Under the pieces are notes generated by a model. The model ran no database searches. It saw nothing but the letters and a program-made list of their open reading frames with translations, and was not told where the DNA came from. Below are positions 16,337-25,803 of a stretch of DNA of 64,000 nucleotides, in pieces; position 1 is the stretch's first letter; every line of letters begins with the position of its first letter. The position numbers and the translations under genes were made by a program. Origin of the DNA: Ensifer sp. LCM 4579 (GTDB taxonomy: Bacteria > Pseudomonadota > Alphaproteobacteria > Rhizobiales > Rhizobiaceae); contig NZ_MDDV01000009.1 in assembly GCF_001854885.1 (NCBI RefSeq), positions 88,557 through 152,556 of the forward strand. Direction: 5' to 3'.

Positions 16337-17235
16337 CCCCGAATCTCGTGGCGAGTCGATCGGACATAGACGAACGCGGCGAGCATAACGAAGACGATCA
16401 TGATGACGGAGATCGTCGCGCCTTTGGCGAAATCATATTGGCGGAAGGACAATTCCCAGGCCCAGTACTGGGCCACATTCGACGAGTCGTTCGGTCCGCC
16501 GGAGGTAATGGCCGCGAAGAGGTCGAACTGCTGCAGCGTCAGGATGATGCCGAGCGCGATGACTGCACCAATCGAGGAACGCATCATCGGCAGGGTGATG
16601 GTCCAGAAACGCTGCCACGCATTCGCGCCGTCGAGCTCGGCTGCTTCGTAGAGGTCGGCCGGAATGGCCGACAGACCGACCGACAGGAGGATCATATTGA
16701 AGGAGATCCCGAGCCAGATATTGGCGATTATCACCGCCAACAACGAGTAGTTCGGGTCGGAACGCCAGAAGATATTGCCGTTGATCAGGCCACTTTCGCG
16801 CAAGAGGAAGTTCAGAACGCCGAAGTCGCCGGAAAGAATCCAGCTCCAGATCGCCCCCACGACGAGACCCGGCATCACCCACGAGACCAGGAAGAGGCCG
16901 CGCAGCCAGGAGGCACCTGGAAAATTCGTCGAGAACATCAGCGCCAGCCCGAAACCGATCAGGAACTGACCGACAATGGATGCGGCGACGAATATCGCCG
17001 TATTGGCCAGAATCGGCCAGGTCTCCTGCTGCGCGAAGAGCTCGGAGTAGTTCTTGAAGCCGACGAAGGGCCGCCAGAAGGTTCCGAGGCTGAACAGGTC
17101 CACCTGCTGCAAGCTCATCAGCACGTTATAGATGAGCGGCAGGCCGGAAAGGGTGAGCAGGAAGGTGAGCGGCAGTGCAACGAGCGCAATGTCGAAGCCC
17201 TTGCCGTCGACGATGCTGGACCAGCGGCCCTTCAT
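16333..17235 (-). CDS. CUT1 sugar ABC importer permease (MalF type)
   Basis: A 300-residue permease starting MKGRWSSIVDGKGFD with membrane helices from residue 18 on. The EAA motif is YEAAELDGANAWQRFWTITL. The start at 17235 follows a good ribosome site (GGAGGTG on the minus strand) 31 bases after the binding-protein gene; in-frame codons further upstream overlap that gene and are not used. Partner of the MalG-type permease that overlaps its stop codon. Confidence 0.92.
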   Translation of the reverse strand: MKGRWSSIVDGKGFDIALVALPLTFLLTLSGLPLIYNVLMSLQQVDLFSLGTFWRPFVGFKNYSELFAQQETWPILANTAIFVAASIVGQFLIGFGLALMFSTNFPGASWLRGLFLVSWVMPGLVVGAIWSWILSGDFGVLNFLLRESGLINGNIFWRSDPNYSLLAVIIANIWLGISFNMILLSVGLSAIPADLYEAAELDGANAWQRFWTITLPMMRSSIGAVIALGIILTLQQFDLFAAITSGGPNDSSNVAQYWAWELSFRQYDFAKGATISVIMIVFVMLAAFVYVRSTRHEIRG

Positions 17236-17266
17236 GTGCGCCACCTCCGCTCGCAACGCTTCCCTT

Positions 17267-18496
17267 TCAGCCGAGCACGGCCTTGATTTTCTTCGCCGCC
17301 TCGTCAAGCGCTTCTCTGGACGACATCCGCCCGGTGAGCGCCGCCTGGATGGCATCCTGGATCGCCTTGGAGATCTTCGGCCATTCAGGATGCGGGCCGC
17401 GAGGCTTGGCGTATTTGAGCTGCTCGAGAAAGACGTGGAGCGCCGCGTCCTTGAGCGGTTGGCCGGTCTCTCCAATATCGATATCGGCTCGAGCCGGAAG
17501 CAGGCCGAAGTCGCTGAACATGCGGTCATCCTGAGAGACGAAAAATTCGAGCACCTTGAAGGCCTCTTCGGGGTGAGCCGTGCTGGAGAAGATCGCCCAG
17601 TTGTAGTCGCCCATGGAAGAGGATCGTTCTGCACCCTCTTCCGGCACCGGCAGCAAAGCCACGCCCCAGTCGAACTTGGCTTCAGCGACCATGCGGTCGA
17701 GCTCCCAGGGGCCGGAAATGGCCATGGCCGCGTTTCCGGAATTGAAGGTGCCGGTCGAGTCCCATTGGCTGCGCGTCAGCGTATCCCGGGAAGCGAGCCC
17801 CTCGTCGAGAAGCGTTTTCCAGGTGTCGAGCGCCTTGACCGCACCGTCGGTGTTGATGTTTTCGTAGCTGGCACCGGCCATCTGCGCCCAGGGCAGGAAC
17901 TGGAAGGTACCCTCTTCGCTTGCCTTCGCCGAAAACGCTATCCCATAGACGTTGGCGGCCGGATCGGTCAGCTTACGGGCAGCGTCCACCAATTCGGCCC
18001 AGGTCCGCGGCGGCTTGTCGGGATCAAGGCCCTTCGCCTTGAACATATCCTTGTTGTAGTAAAGTGCGATCGTGTTCGTCGCCTTGGGAACGCCGTACTG
18101 CCTGCCTTCCCACATCGTGGAGGCGAGCGGGCCGGGGAAGTAGTTTTTCGGCTCGATTATCGTAGACTTCGCGATCATGTCAGTCAGATCGAGAAAGGCA
18201 CCGCGCGAGGCGAACAGGGCATGTTCCGGATTGTCAATCGCGATGATGTCCGGAGCCTGGCCCGTCGAATAGGCGCGTAAGGCCTCGCTGACCAGGTCAT
18301 CGAACGGGACCTCTCGGTACTCGATCTTGATGCCCGTATCGAGCTTGTTGTAGTCGGCGACCAGACTGGAAGCCGGCCGGTCGTTGTCGTGGGACCAGAC
18401 CGAGATCGTCACATCCTCGGCCATGGCCGGAACACAGAAGCCCAGTACGCTACCCATCACGAGAGCGCTGAGCATGGCGCATTTGCGGATATTCAT
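17267..18496 (-). CDS. CUT1 sugar ABC importer substrate-binding protein
   Basis: A 409-residue family 1 extracellular solute-binding protein. Signal peptide [20 protein letters not shown], cleaved near AMAED. Mature features: [80 protein letters not shown] 18496 follows AGGAGGAG. It is the first gene of the transporter unit, 104 bases after the hybrid kinase on the same strand. No ATPase gene accompanies the cluster, so it must share one encoded elsewhere. Confidence 0.92.
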   Translation of the reverse strand: MNIRKCAMLSALVMGSVLGFCVPAMAEDVTISVWSHDNDRPASSLVADYNKLDTGIKIEYREVPFDDLVSEALRAYSTGQAPDIIAIDNPEHALFASRGAFLDLTDMIAKSTIIEPKNYFPGPLASTMWEGRQYGVPKATNTIALYYNKDMFKAKGLDPDKPPRTWAELVDAARKLTDPAANVYGIAFSAKASEEGTFQFLPWAQMAGASYENINTDGAVKALDTWKTLLDEGLASRDTLTRSQWDSTGTFNSGNAAMAISGPWELDRMVAEAKFDWGVALLPVPEEGAERSSSMGDYNWAIFSSTAHPEEAFKVLEFFVSQDDRMFSDFGLLPARADIDIGETGQPLKDAALHVFLEQLKYAKPRGPHPEWPKISKAIQDAIQAALTGRMSSREALDEAAKKIKAVLG

Positions 18497-18600
18497 GGTC
18501 TCCTCCTCTTTGTGATCCGACGACCCGCTATAAGGGCGAATCAAACCCGATCACCCTCTCTTGCCGTCCCTAGCTGAAACATGCACCGCATGCGAGTGCT

Positions 18601-21600
18601 TCATCCGGCTGTTCGTGCCGTTGCAGCGCCGCCGATGCCCTGGTTTCCCAACTCCGCCATTGGGGCGGTATCTTCTGCGCCACCGGTGTCCTCCCGTTCG
18701 ATCGGCAGAGTGAACTGAAACACTGCCCCACGAGGTTCGTTCACGGCAGCCCACAGCCGCCCTCCGTGAGCCTCGATGATCGAACGGCAAATTGCCAGGC
18801 CCATGCCCATGCCGCTGGACTTGGTCGTGTAGAAAGCCTCGAACAGGCGGTCCATGCACTGCGGGTCCAGCCCAGGGCCCGAGTCGCGCACGCCGACGGT
18901 CACACCGCCCGAGGCCGCTGTCTCGGTGCTGATCAGCAACTCCCGCTCGCCCTCGTCAACGCCGCTCATCGCCTCGATGGCATTCATGATCAGGTTCAGG
19001 ACGACCTGTTGCAGCTGGACGCGATCTCCTTCCACGGGGCGCAGGTTCTTCGCGAACTCGCTCCGCAGCGACACGCCTTGCCGCAGCACTTCGCTGCGGG
19101 TCAAGGCAATCACGTGACGAACGGCTTCATTGAGGTCGAACTGCACCTTGCGAGGGGGGGCCTTCTTGACCAGGGCACGGATCCTGTCGATAACCTCGCC
19201 GGCACGGTTGGCGTTCTCGACGATCCGGCGGAGCGCCTGAACCCCTTCCTCCAGGTTGGGCGCAGGAGCTCCCAGCCAGCGCAAGGCAGCCTGGGCATTC
19301 GTGAGCGATGCGGCGATCGGCTGGTTGACTTCATGGGCGATGGAGGCGGTGAGCTGGCCCATGGTGGCGACGCGGTTTGCGTGGGCCAAGTGCCCCTGCG
19401 CCTCGCGCAAGGCTTCCTCGCTCTCCCGCAGCGCCTCTTCGGAGCGCTTGCGCTCGGTCAGATCGAGCACGAAGGCGACCCCTTGGTTCCGGGTTTCTTC
19501 GAACGACGCCCGGCCGACCAGCACGGGCACCCGGCTGCCGTCCTTGCGGATATATTCCTTCTCGTAAGGGGGATGGCTCCCGGCCGGTTCGTAATCTTGC
19601 GCTCCTCCTGCCGGGCGATCGAGCCATTCCGGCGGCGTCAGGTCCGTCCAGCGGAGGCGACCCGAGACGAGATCATCGCGCTCGTAGCCCACGATATGGA
19701 GGAAGGCGTCATTGGCCTCGAGAATGCGGCCTTCGAGATCCCAGATGATGATTCCGATGATATTGGCTTCGACGAGACGCCGTATCTTTGCCTCGCGCTC
19801 GACGAGATCGCGGTACAACCGGGTATTCTCGAGCGAGATGGCTGCCTGAGAGGCGAGCAGCTTCAGTACTGCGATGCGGGCCGGCGCGAAGACACGAGCC
19901 GCAAGGTTGTTCTCGAGATAGAGCACGCCCGTCAACTGACCCTGGTTCAGCAACGGCAGGCAAAGCACGGAACGGGCTTGGTGCTGACGGATGTATGGAT
20001 CTGCGGAAAACGAGCTCCGAGCCGCGGCGTCGCCGAGAATCACGCTCTCCTTTGTGCGTAGAACATGCTGCAGGATCGATTCCGGTAGCGTGATCGCGCT
20101 TGGCACCTCGTCGCGGAGCTCAACGACGACCGAGTCTCCGCGGGTCATGGCCTCCGCCATGATCCGTGGCTCACCGCCCGCGATCAACAGGCCGCGTTCC
20201 GCCCCCGCCTGCTCGATGGCAGTGCGCATGAGCGTGTTCAGCAGCTTTTCGAAAACGATCTCGCCGGAGATGGCTTGCGACACCTTGATCACGGTGGCGA
20301 GGTCGAGATGTTCGATCGACGCCCCGATCGTCCCCGTCTGACGGCGCACGGGCGCGTCATCCGGCATATCGGGATATAAAGTATCGAGTTGCTGCACTTT
20401 GCCAACAGCCCCCCAACTTCGGTAGCAATGTCGCGCGCTTCGCAAATGGGCGTGGAAACTCGTCTCGAAGCCACGCGCCGCGTAGAAGCGCGCGGCCAGT
20501 TCGTGGGCGAGCGCCTCGTGGTGGACAAGGCCGTTGTCTCGGGCCGAGCGGATCGTCTGCTCGTAAAGACGCTGCGCGTCGAGCTCCCGCCCCTTGAGGC
20601 GGGCGATCTCGGCTTCCACCAGCGCGGCGCGACTTGCGAAGTTTTCCGGACAGTTCTCGGCCCACTCCCGGAGGCGGCGGCGGTGGGCGGTCAGCGCGTC
20701 CCGGTGAAGGGCTCGCTGCTCGGCGGAGGCGGTGTCGCAGAGCGCGACCCGCGCCAACGCAGAATAGAGATGATATTCCGCCCGCTCGAAGATGGCCGGC
20801 GACATCCACAGGAGGCTTTCTGCCTTCGTCGCCGCCAGAACGGCGGCAGGATGGTCGCCGGCGAGGAAGCGGGCCTGCAACTTGCGGATCCAGTACAACC
20901 ATGCGGCGACCGACAGGCGCGGATCTTCCTCCAGATGCTGCTCGAACCGATCCTCATCGAAGCGCGCATCATTGAAGGAGCCGAAGATGGCAGTCTGGCC
21001 GCGGAGAGTACGAACAAGGCGGAGCTGTGCGGTGATGAGGTCGACGACAAGACCGAACCGCGCCTGGCGCGCGAAGTCGAGCCCGGCTTCAGCCTCGCGC
21101 TGCACCTCGGTGAGCGGATTACCGCCGGCGAGAAGTTGCGTGAGGATATTGTTGCAACTGAAGGCCGCGTAGGTCAGGTCACCTACCTGATGCGCCGCAT
21201 CGAAGGCGTGCCGTGCGATCGGCCGACCCGGCTGGAAGTGCCGTGCCGACGGCATTGCGAGGTTTCCAAAGGCGAGATAGACGCGGGCCTTCAGGCGATC
21301 GATCCCACGCTGCTGAACCAGGTCAAGACCGAGCTGGCCGAATCGGAGTCCGGCCTTGTAGTCACCGAAAAACAGCCCCAGCACATTGCCGACCGTGGCG
21401 TAGGCGTAGCACGATGCGTCGCTGTTGCCGTGTTCAAGGCTCAGGGTCACCATGCGCCCGATGATGAGCGGGCGCAGGTTCTCGTCGGTGAACAAGGCAG
21501 GGGACACGAGCGAGGTAAGAACGTTCATCGTGGCGGATGCGACCGGATCGGCCATTGCGGGCAGTTCGAGCAGGGCCTCGATCGGGCGATCCCCGAGCAG

Positions 21601-24204
21601 TCGCCACATGCGCGCATATTCCCGCCGGACGTGTTCTTTCGTCGGATGCGCCGACCACGTGATGCCGACCCGGCGGAGATAGTCGAGGCCCACCGAGACG
21701 GCGCGGTCGCTTCGGCCGAGGGTCATGAAGAGGTCCACTTGCAACTGGGTAATGGTCGCCAGTTCGGGGAGGCTGACGGCGCGGTTCACCAGTCCGGCGA
21801 GGTGCGCCTCCGCTTCCCGCGGCGCCCCCGTGAGGAACTCGCACTCGGCCCGGTGCAGCTCGAGCGCGAAGGCCAGCTCGTGCCGACGTTCCCAGCTGTC
21901 GTCCGGCAATACGGCCAACCCCGCGGTGAGATACGTCAGCGCCGAGGCGTATGCGGTCGAAGCTCTGGCGCGCCGCCCGGCGATCAAATTCAGCTCGGCA
22001 GCCCGCTCCTGCTCATCGGCCGAGGCGATCAGTGCGACGCCGCGGTTGAGTTGGCCGACGATCTCGAAAACACGCTCCTCGACAGCTTCCGGCGGCGCGT
22101 GGGCGGCCAGCCGCCGGCCAATGGAAAGGTGCGCCGCGGCCCGCTCGGCTTCGGGAATCAGCGCATAAGCCGCCTCTTGGACACGGTCGTGCAGGAATTG
22201 ATAGGCTCCATCCCTCCGGAATACCAAGCCGGCTCGCTCTGCCTCCAATAGTGCTGCGTTCAGCGCTACCTCGGTCTCGCCCCGCATGAGGCCGAGGGTG
22301 GCGATCTCGCCAACATTGCCCAGGCAGGCCAACTGCTGCAGGGCCTCCTGAGTCGCACCGGGGAGGCGGCGCAACCTCCCCAACAAGAGATCCACGACAT
22401 TATCCGTGTAGCCCTTTGCCTGAATGCGATTCAGGTCCCAGGACCAGCGTCCCTGCTGATGGTCGAAGGCGACCAGTCCTTCCTCGGCCAGTGCAGTGAG
22501 GAACTGGATGCCGAAGAAGGGATTGCCAGCGGTCTTTTCATGCACCAGCCGGGCCAGCGGCGCGGCACAGGCTGGCGTGCAATGCAGGGCATCGGCAACG
22601 AGCCGGCCGATATCTTCCAGCCTGAGCGGCGTCAGCACAACCTCCTGTACCGACGCGCCGGCGCCGCGGACTGCCGCCAGCCGCCGCATCAGCGGGTGCG
22701 CTGGCGTGACCTCGTTATCTCGGTAGGCGCCGACCAGCAGCACGTGGCGCAGCTCGGGCCGGGTCAGCAGGTGCTCAAGCAGGTCGAGCGTCGCAGCATC
22801 AAGCCACTGCAGGTCATCGAGGAACAGCGCCAGCGGATGCTCCGGCCGAGCGAACACGCCGAGCAGCCGGCAGAACACCGTTTGGAACCGGCGCTGCGCG
22901 TCCTGCGGCGGCAGTTCCGGCAGCGGCGGCTGAGGGCCTGTGATGAGTTCGAGCTCAGGGACGAGTGTCACCATAAGATGTCCACTCGGGCCAAGCGCCT
23001 CGCCGAGGGCTTCGCGCCAGGGCGCCAGTTCGGCCTCGCTCTTGCCCAGCAGCGGCCGGATCAGCTCCTGCAGCGCCTGCGCCAAGCTCGCATAGGGGAT
23101 GTCGCGCTTGTACAGGTCGAATTTGCCAGAGGCGAACAACCCGCGCGGCCCAAGCACCTTATGCAGTTCGTCGACAACGGCGGATTTGCCGATACCGGAA
23201 TAGCCGGACACCAGCACCAGTTCCGGCGCGCCACCCCGGACGATGCGGTCGAAGGCGGCGAACAGGGTCTTGATCTCGCGCTCGCGCCCGTAGAGTTTCT
23301 CCGGGATCAGGAGTCGGTCCGGCGTGTCGTGTTCGCCGAGCGGGAAGCCATGGATGCGGCCCATAGCCTCCCACGCCGTGAGGCAGCGCCGCAGGTCGTG
23401 CTCCAGGCCGGCGGCGGTCTGGTAGCGCTGCTCTGCGGTTTTCGCGAGCAGCTTCATGATGATCGCTGAGAGGATGCCAGGCACCTCCTTCCGCCGCTCT
23501 TTGGGCGGCAACGGTTTCCTGGCGAGATGGCAGTGCACCCACTCCATCGGATCGGCAGCCGCAAACGGCAATACGCCCGTGAGCATTTGGTAAAAGGTGA
23601 CGCCGAGCGCGTAGAAATCGCTGCGGGGGTCGACCGATCGGTTCATACGGCCGGTCTGCTCCGGTGCCATGTAGGCCAGCGTCCCGGCGATGGTCTCGGG
23701 CGGCTCGGGTGACTGCCGTTCGCGGGAGAGGCGCGAGGCAATGCCGAAGCCGATCAGCCGCACCTCTTCACTCGCGCCGTTCACCAGAATATTGGCCGGC
23801 TTGATGTCCTTGTGGACGAGACCGCGCCGGTGGACCTGGCACAGAGTCGAGGCGACGCCGGTGGCGATTCGCAAGAAGTCTCCGACCTCCATGGGGCCGT
23901 CGAGCAGCCGCGCGAGCGGCTCGCCGCCGGGGTCGTCGAGCACCAGCATCGATCGGCCGCCTTTGCGCACGAACTCCAGTGGCTGCGCGGCCCATGCACC
24001 GTCCAGGTCGTCCTTCAGTTCATATTCGTGAGCGAGGCGATCGAGGCTCGAGGGTGTCGGGTGTTCGCCGGCGGGAAGGATGATCAGCGCAGTGTTCCAC
24101 CCCCCGCCGGCGCCCCGACGTCGTTCGCGGCACAGCACGCGTTCGCCATCCTCCCACAGGACCTCCAAGGTGCCATCTCCATCAACGCCGAACGATAGGT
24201 TCAA
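18601..24204 (-). CDS. Trifunctional Ser/Thr kinase, STAND-type ATPase and sensor histidine kinase
   Basis: One 1867-residue protein. Eukaryote-type kinase domain (about 60-280) with catalytic loop VHKDIKPANILVNG near 130; the Mg-binding DFG reads GFG (LIGFGIASRL, about 152), as I recall for several relatives, so kinase activity is doubtful. AAA ATPase from about 310 with Walker A SGYSGIGKSAVV and Walker B ALFLDDLQWLD. A long helical TPR-like region (about 650-1270), GAF (about 1300-1440), PAS (about 1475-1590), HisKA with phospho-His near 1622 (ASIAHEVNQP), and HATPase (NLIMNAIEAM, GMGMGLAICRSI). Start TTG 24204 is tentative; GTG about 22 codons later is possible. Probable partner: the FixJ-type regulator upstream. 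Confidence 0.9.
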   Translation of the reverse strand: MNLSFGVDGDGTLEVLWEDGERVLCRERRRGAGGGWNTALIILPAGEHPTPSSLDRLAHEYELKDDLDGAWAAQPLEFVRKGGRSMLVLDDPGGEPLARLLDGPMEVGDFLRIATGVASTLCQVHRRGLVHKDIKPANILVNGASEEVRLIGFGIASRLSRERQSPEPPETIAGTLAYMAPEQTGRMNRSVDPRSDFYALGVTFYQMLTGVLPFAAADPMEWVHCHLARKPLPPKERRKEVPGILSAIIMKLLAKTAEQRYQTAAGLEHDLRRCLTAWEAMGRIHGFPLGEHDTPDRLLIPEKLYGREREIKTLFAAFDRIVRGGAPELVLVSGYSGIGKSAVVDELHKVLGPRGLFASGKFDLYKRDIPYASLAQALQELIRPLLGKSEAELAPWREALGEALGPSGHLMVTLVPELELITGPQPPLPELPPQDAQRRFQTVFCRLLGVFARPEHPLALFLDDLQWLDAATLDLLEHLLTRPELRHVLLVGAYRDNEVTPAHPLMRRLAAVRGAGASVQEVVLTPLRLEDIGRLVADALHCTPACAAPLARLVHEKTAGNPFFGIQFLTALAEEGLVAFDHQQGRWSWDLNRIQAKGYTDNVVDLLLGRLRRLPGATQEALQQLACLGNVGEIATLGLMRGETEVALNAALLEAERAGLVFRRDGAYQFLHDRVQEAAYALIPEAERAAAHLSIGRRLAAHAPPEAVEERVFEIVGQLNRGVALIASADEQERAAELNLIAGRRARASTAYASALTYLTAGLAVLPDDSWERRHELAFALELHRAECEFLTGAPREAEAHLAGLVNRAVSLPELATITQLQVDLFMTLGRSDRAVSVGLDYLRRVGITWSAHPTKEHVRREYARMWRLLGDRPIEALLELPAMADPVASATMNVLTSLVSPALFTDENLRPLIIGRMVTLSLEHGNSDASCYAYATVGNVLGLFFGDYKAGLRFGQLGLDLVQQRGIDRLKARVYLAFGNLAMPSARHFQPGRPIARHAFDAAHQVGDLTYAAFSCNNILTQLLAGGNPLTEVQREAEAGLDFARQARFGLVVDLITAQLRLVRTLRGQTAIFGSFNDARFDEDRFEQHLEEDPRLSVAAWLYWIRKLQARFLAGDHPAAVLAATKAESLLWMSPAIFERAEYHLYSALARVALCDTASAEQRALHRDALTAHRRRLREWAENCPENFASRAALVEAEIARLKGRELDAQRLYEQTIRSARDNGLVHHEALAHELAARFYAARGFETSFHAHLRSARHCYRSWGAVGKVQQLDTLYPDMPDDAPVRRQTGTIGASIEHLDLATVIKVSQAISGEIVFEKLLNTLMRTAIEQAGAERGLLIAGGEPRIMAEAMTRGDSVVVELRDEVPSAITLPESILQHVLRTKESVILGDAAARSSFSADPYIRQHQARSVLCLPLLNQGQLTGVLYLENNLAARVFAPARIAVLKLLASQAAISLENTRLYRDLVEREAKIRRLVEANIIGIIIWDLEGRILEANDAFLHIVGYERDDLVSGRLRWTDLTPPEWLDRPAGGAQDYEPAGSHPPYEKEYIRKDGSRVPVLVGRASFEETRNQGVAFVLDLTERKRSEEALRESEEALREAQGHLAHANRVATMGQLTASIAHEVNQPIAASLTNAQAALRWLGAPAPNLEEGVQALRRIVENANRAGEVIDRIRALVKKAPPRKVQFDLNEAVRHVIALTRSEVLRQGVSLRSEFAKNLRPVEGDRVQLQQVVLNLIMNAIEAMSGVDEGERELLISTETAASGGVTVGVRDSGPGLDPQCMDRLFEAFYTTKSSGMGMGLAICRSIIEAHGGRLWAAVNEPRGAVFQFTLPIEREDTGGAEDTAPMAELGNQGIGGAATARTAG

Positions 24205-24579
24205 CTGCAGGACTCGGTCGACAACTTAGCGTTTCCCGACGGGCTGACAGCAACTTTGAGCGCCAAGATTCGTCCTCCAAGGCTAGCCAGAGCGAGCATA
24301 AACGAGGATTTTTACCACACACGACATGGTGTGACGATGTCTTTTCCACCAGATTTCTTCGTGCGTTAGAGCGGATGCGTCTTCAGAACGGGCACATGGA
24401 CATGCAGCAGCCGAACCCCTCGCAGGGAGCCGTCGGGAGAGCTTCAAGGCGCCTCCTGTCAGGAGGGGGGGTCGGACCTTGGGGAGGAGAGATCCCGGCG
24501 ATGACGGAACGCTGCGGCACCTGACTATTGGCAGAAAGGAAGGATCTGTCCGCGCGCCCAAAAGCTCCTATACCTCCCT
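24205..24579. other. Gap between response regulator and hybrid kinase genes
   Basis: 375 bases with no convincing gene. CACAC and GTGTG arms (about 24315-24332) form a short inverted repeat. Presumably holds the kinase promoter. Short open frames here lack ribosome sites and family resemblance. Confidence 0.5.
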
Positions 24580-25206
24580 TTACGGCTTTTCCTGCGCGAG
24601 TTCCAGCTTGTCCGCCATGCGGGCAAGTTCAGGCAAGGACCTGGCACGCATCTTGTGCATGACTTGGCTGCGGTGAACCTTCACGGTAATCTCGCTCACA
24701 CCCAGATCGCCTGCGATTTGCTTGTTGAGCCGTCCGGTTACCACCAAAGCCATCACCTCGCGCTCCCGCGGGGTCAGGCTATCGAAACGCCTGCGCAACT
24801 CCGCCAATGTCTTTTCATTTTCAAGCCACACGCGGTCGCGCGCGAGGCCGAGGTGAACGGCGTCGAGCAGATCCTGATCGCGGAACGGTTTCGTCAGGAA
24901 CTCGACCGCGCCCCCTTTCATCGCTTGGACGGACATGGGAATGTCGCCATGCCCGGTGATAAAGACGATCGGCAGCTGTATGTTTTCCCGCGACAGTTCG
25001 AGTTGAAAGTCAAGACCGCTTTGTCCCGGCAGCCGGACATCGAGCACGAGACAGGTCGGTCCGTTGGGCCTCCCGGACCTGAGGAAGTCGCCCACTGAAG
25101 CGAGGAGCTTCACGTCGAAGCCGACGGATCGCAGCAGGCTGCCAAGCGCCTCGCGGATCGCCTGATCATCATCGATGACGATGACGGTTGCTGGTGCCTC
25201 GGCCAT
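24580..25206 (-). CDS. FixJ/LuxR-type two-component response regulator
   Basis: 208 residues. Receiver domain (about 1-125) with acidic pocket VIVIDDDQ, phospho-acceptor Asp in CLVLDVRLPG, Thr in FITGHGD and Lys in FLTKPFRDQD; then a short linker and a LuxR-type helix-turn-helix (SLTPREREVMALVVTGRLNK, then VSEITVKVHRSQVMHKM). Starts at MAEAPATV behind GGGAGG. It precedes the hybrid histidine kinase on the same strand, separated by 375 bases, and is its likely phosphorylation partner. Targets are unknown. Confidence 0.92.
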   Translation of the reverse strand: MAEAPATVIVIDDDQAIREALGSLLRSVGFDVKLLASVGDFLRSGRPNGPTCLVLDVRLPGQSGLDFQLELSRENIQLPIVFITGHGDIPMSVQAMKGGAVEFLTKPFRDQDLLDAVHLGLARDRVWLENEKTLAELRRRFDSLTPREREVMALVVTGRLNKQIAGDLGVSEITVKVHRSQVMHKMRARSLPELARMADKLELAQEKP

Positions 25207-25803
25207 CGTCAGCCTCCCGCAAAATGGAGCTGCATCTTTCGGACGTGCGCTGTCCGAACGCGCTGCGGCAACGCCCGACGAGCAGAGCACCATTCACGCC
25301 AAGCGCACACTCTTTGTTCTCTCCTCCCTTGCTGCATGTCTTTGTCCTCAAATCGATATCGATTCAATAACAAAGACATGCAGCAATTCAAAGTGCTGCG
25401 GCGACCTTTGCGCGTCTGATTGGACGCGCGGCGCCGTAGTGCCGGCACCGAATGCCAGAATGCGCACTAGGCGCTTCGGAAACAAGGTCAGACGCAGCAA
25501 AAGACTCTTCCGCGAAAGCGGTTGAGCCGCCCGGCCACCGTTCGCGACACAGAACCATGAGGCAGGAACAGGCGATGCACTTGCCGGGGATCGCGGCGAA
25601 GGCTGAACGTCGGTAGACGTCTGTATAAGTATTACGAACCGTTCAGCTGCTCCGCTGGGCCATATGTATAATCGAAAAGAGGGTCTCCCCCACACTATCA
25701 TCGGGACCAGCAGCAAGTCGGATTGTCGGTGGCAAGCTGCTTCGAAACAGCAGTGGATGCCAGAACCGGCGGGCAGATCGGCATTCTGCACCAGGAGACC
25801 CCG
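25207..25803. other. Divergent regulatory gap between response regulator and phaZ
   Basis: 597 bases. The central part is repeat copy 3 (25331-25440). A TATAAT at 25667-25672 lies 132 bases before phaZ but has no clear -35 partner. No gene seen. Confidence 0.4.
25331..25440. repeat. Rhizobial two-hairpin intergenic repeat, copy 3 (reverse orientation)
   Basis: Here the CTGCATGTCTTTG/CAAAGACATGCAG hairpin comes first, with an ATCGATATCGAT loop region, followed by the GC-rich hairpin with GCGCGTC and GACGCGC arms. Orientation is opposite to copies 1, 2 and 5. Confidence 0.85.

Noticed and set aside
20389-22251. 620-residue plus-strand open frame opposite the hybrid kinase
   Set aside because: Entirely antisense to a well-supported multidomain gene; no recognisable motifs.
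24283-24561. Small minus-strand open frame between the response regulator and the hybrid kinase
   Set aside because: No ribosome site, no family resemblance, Arg/Ser-rich random composition.
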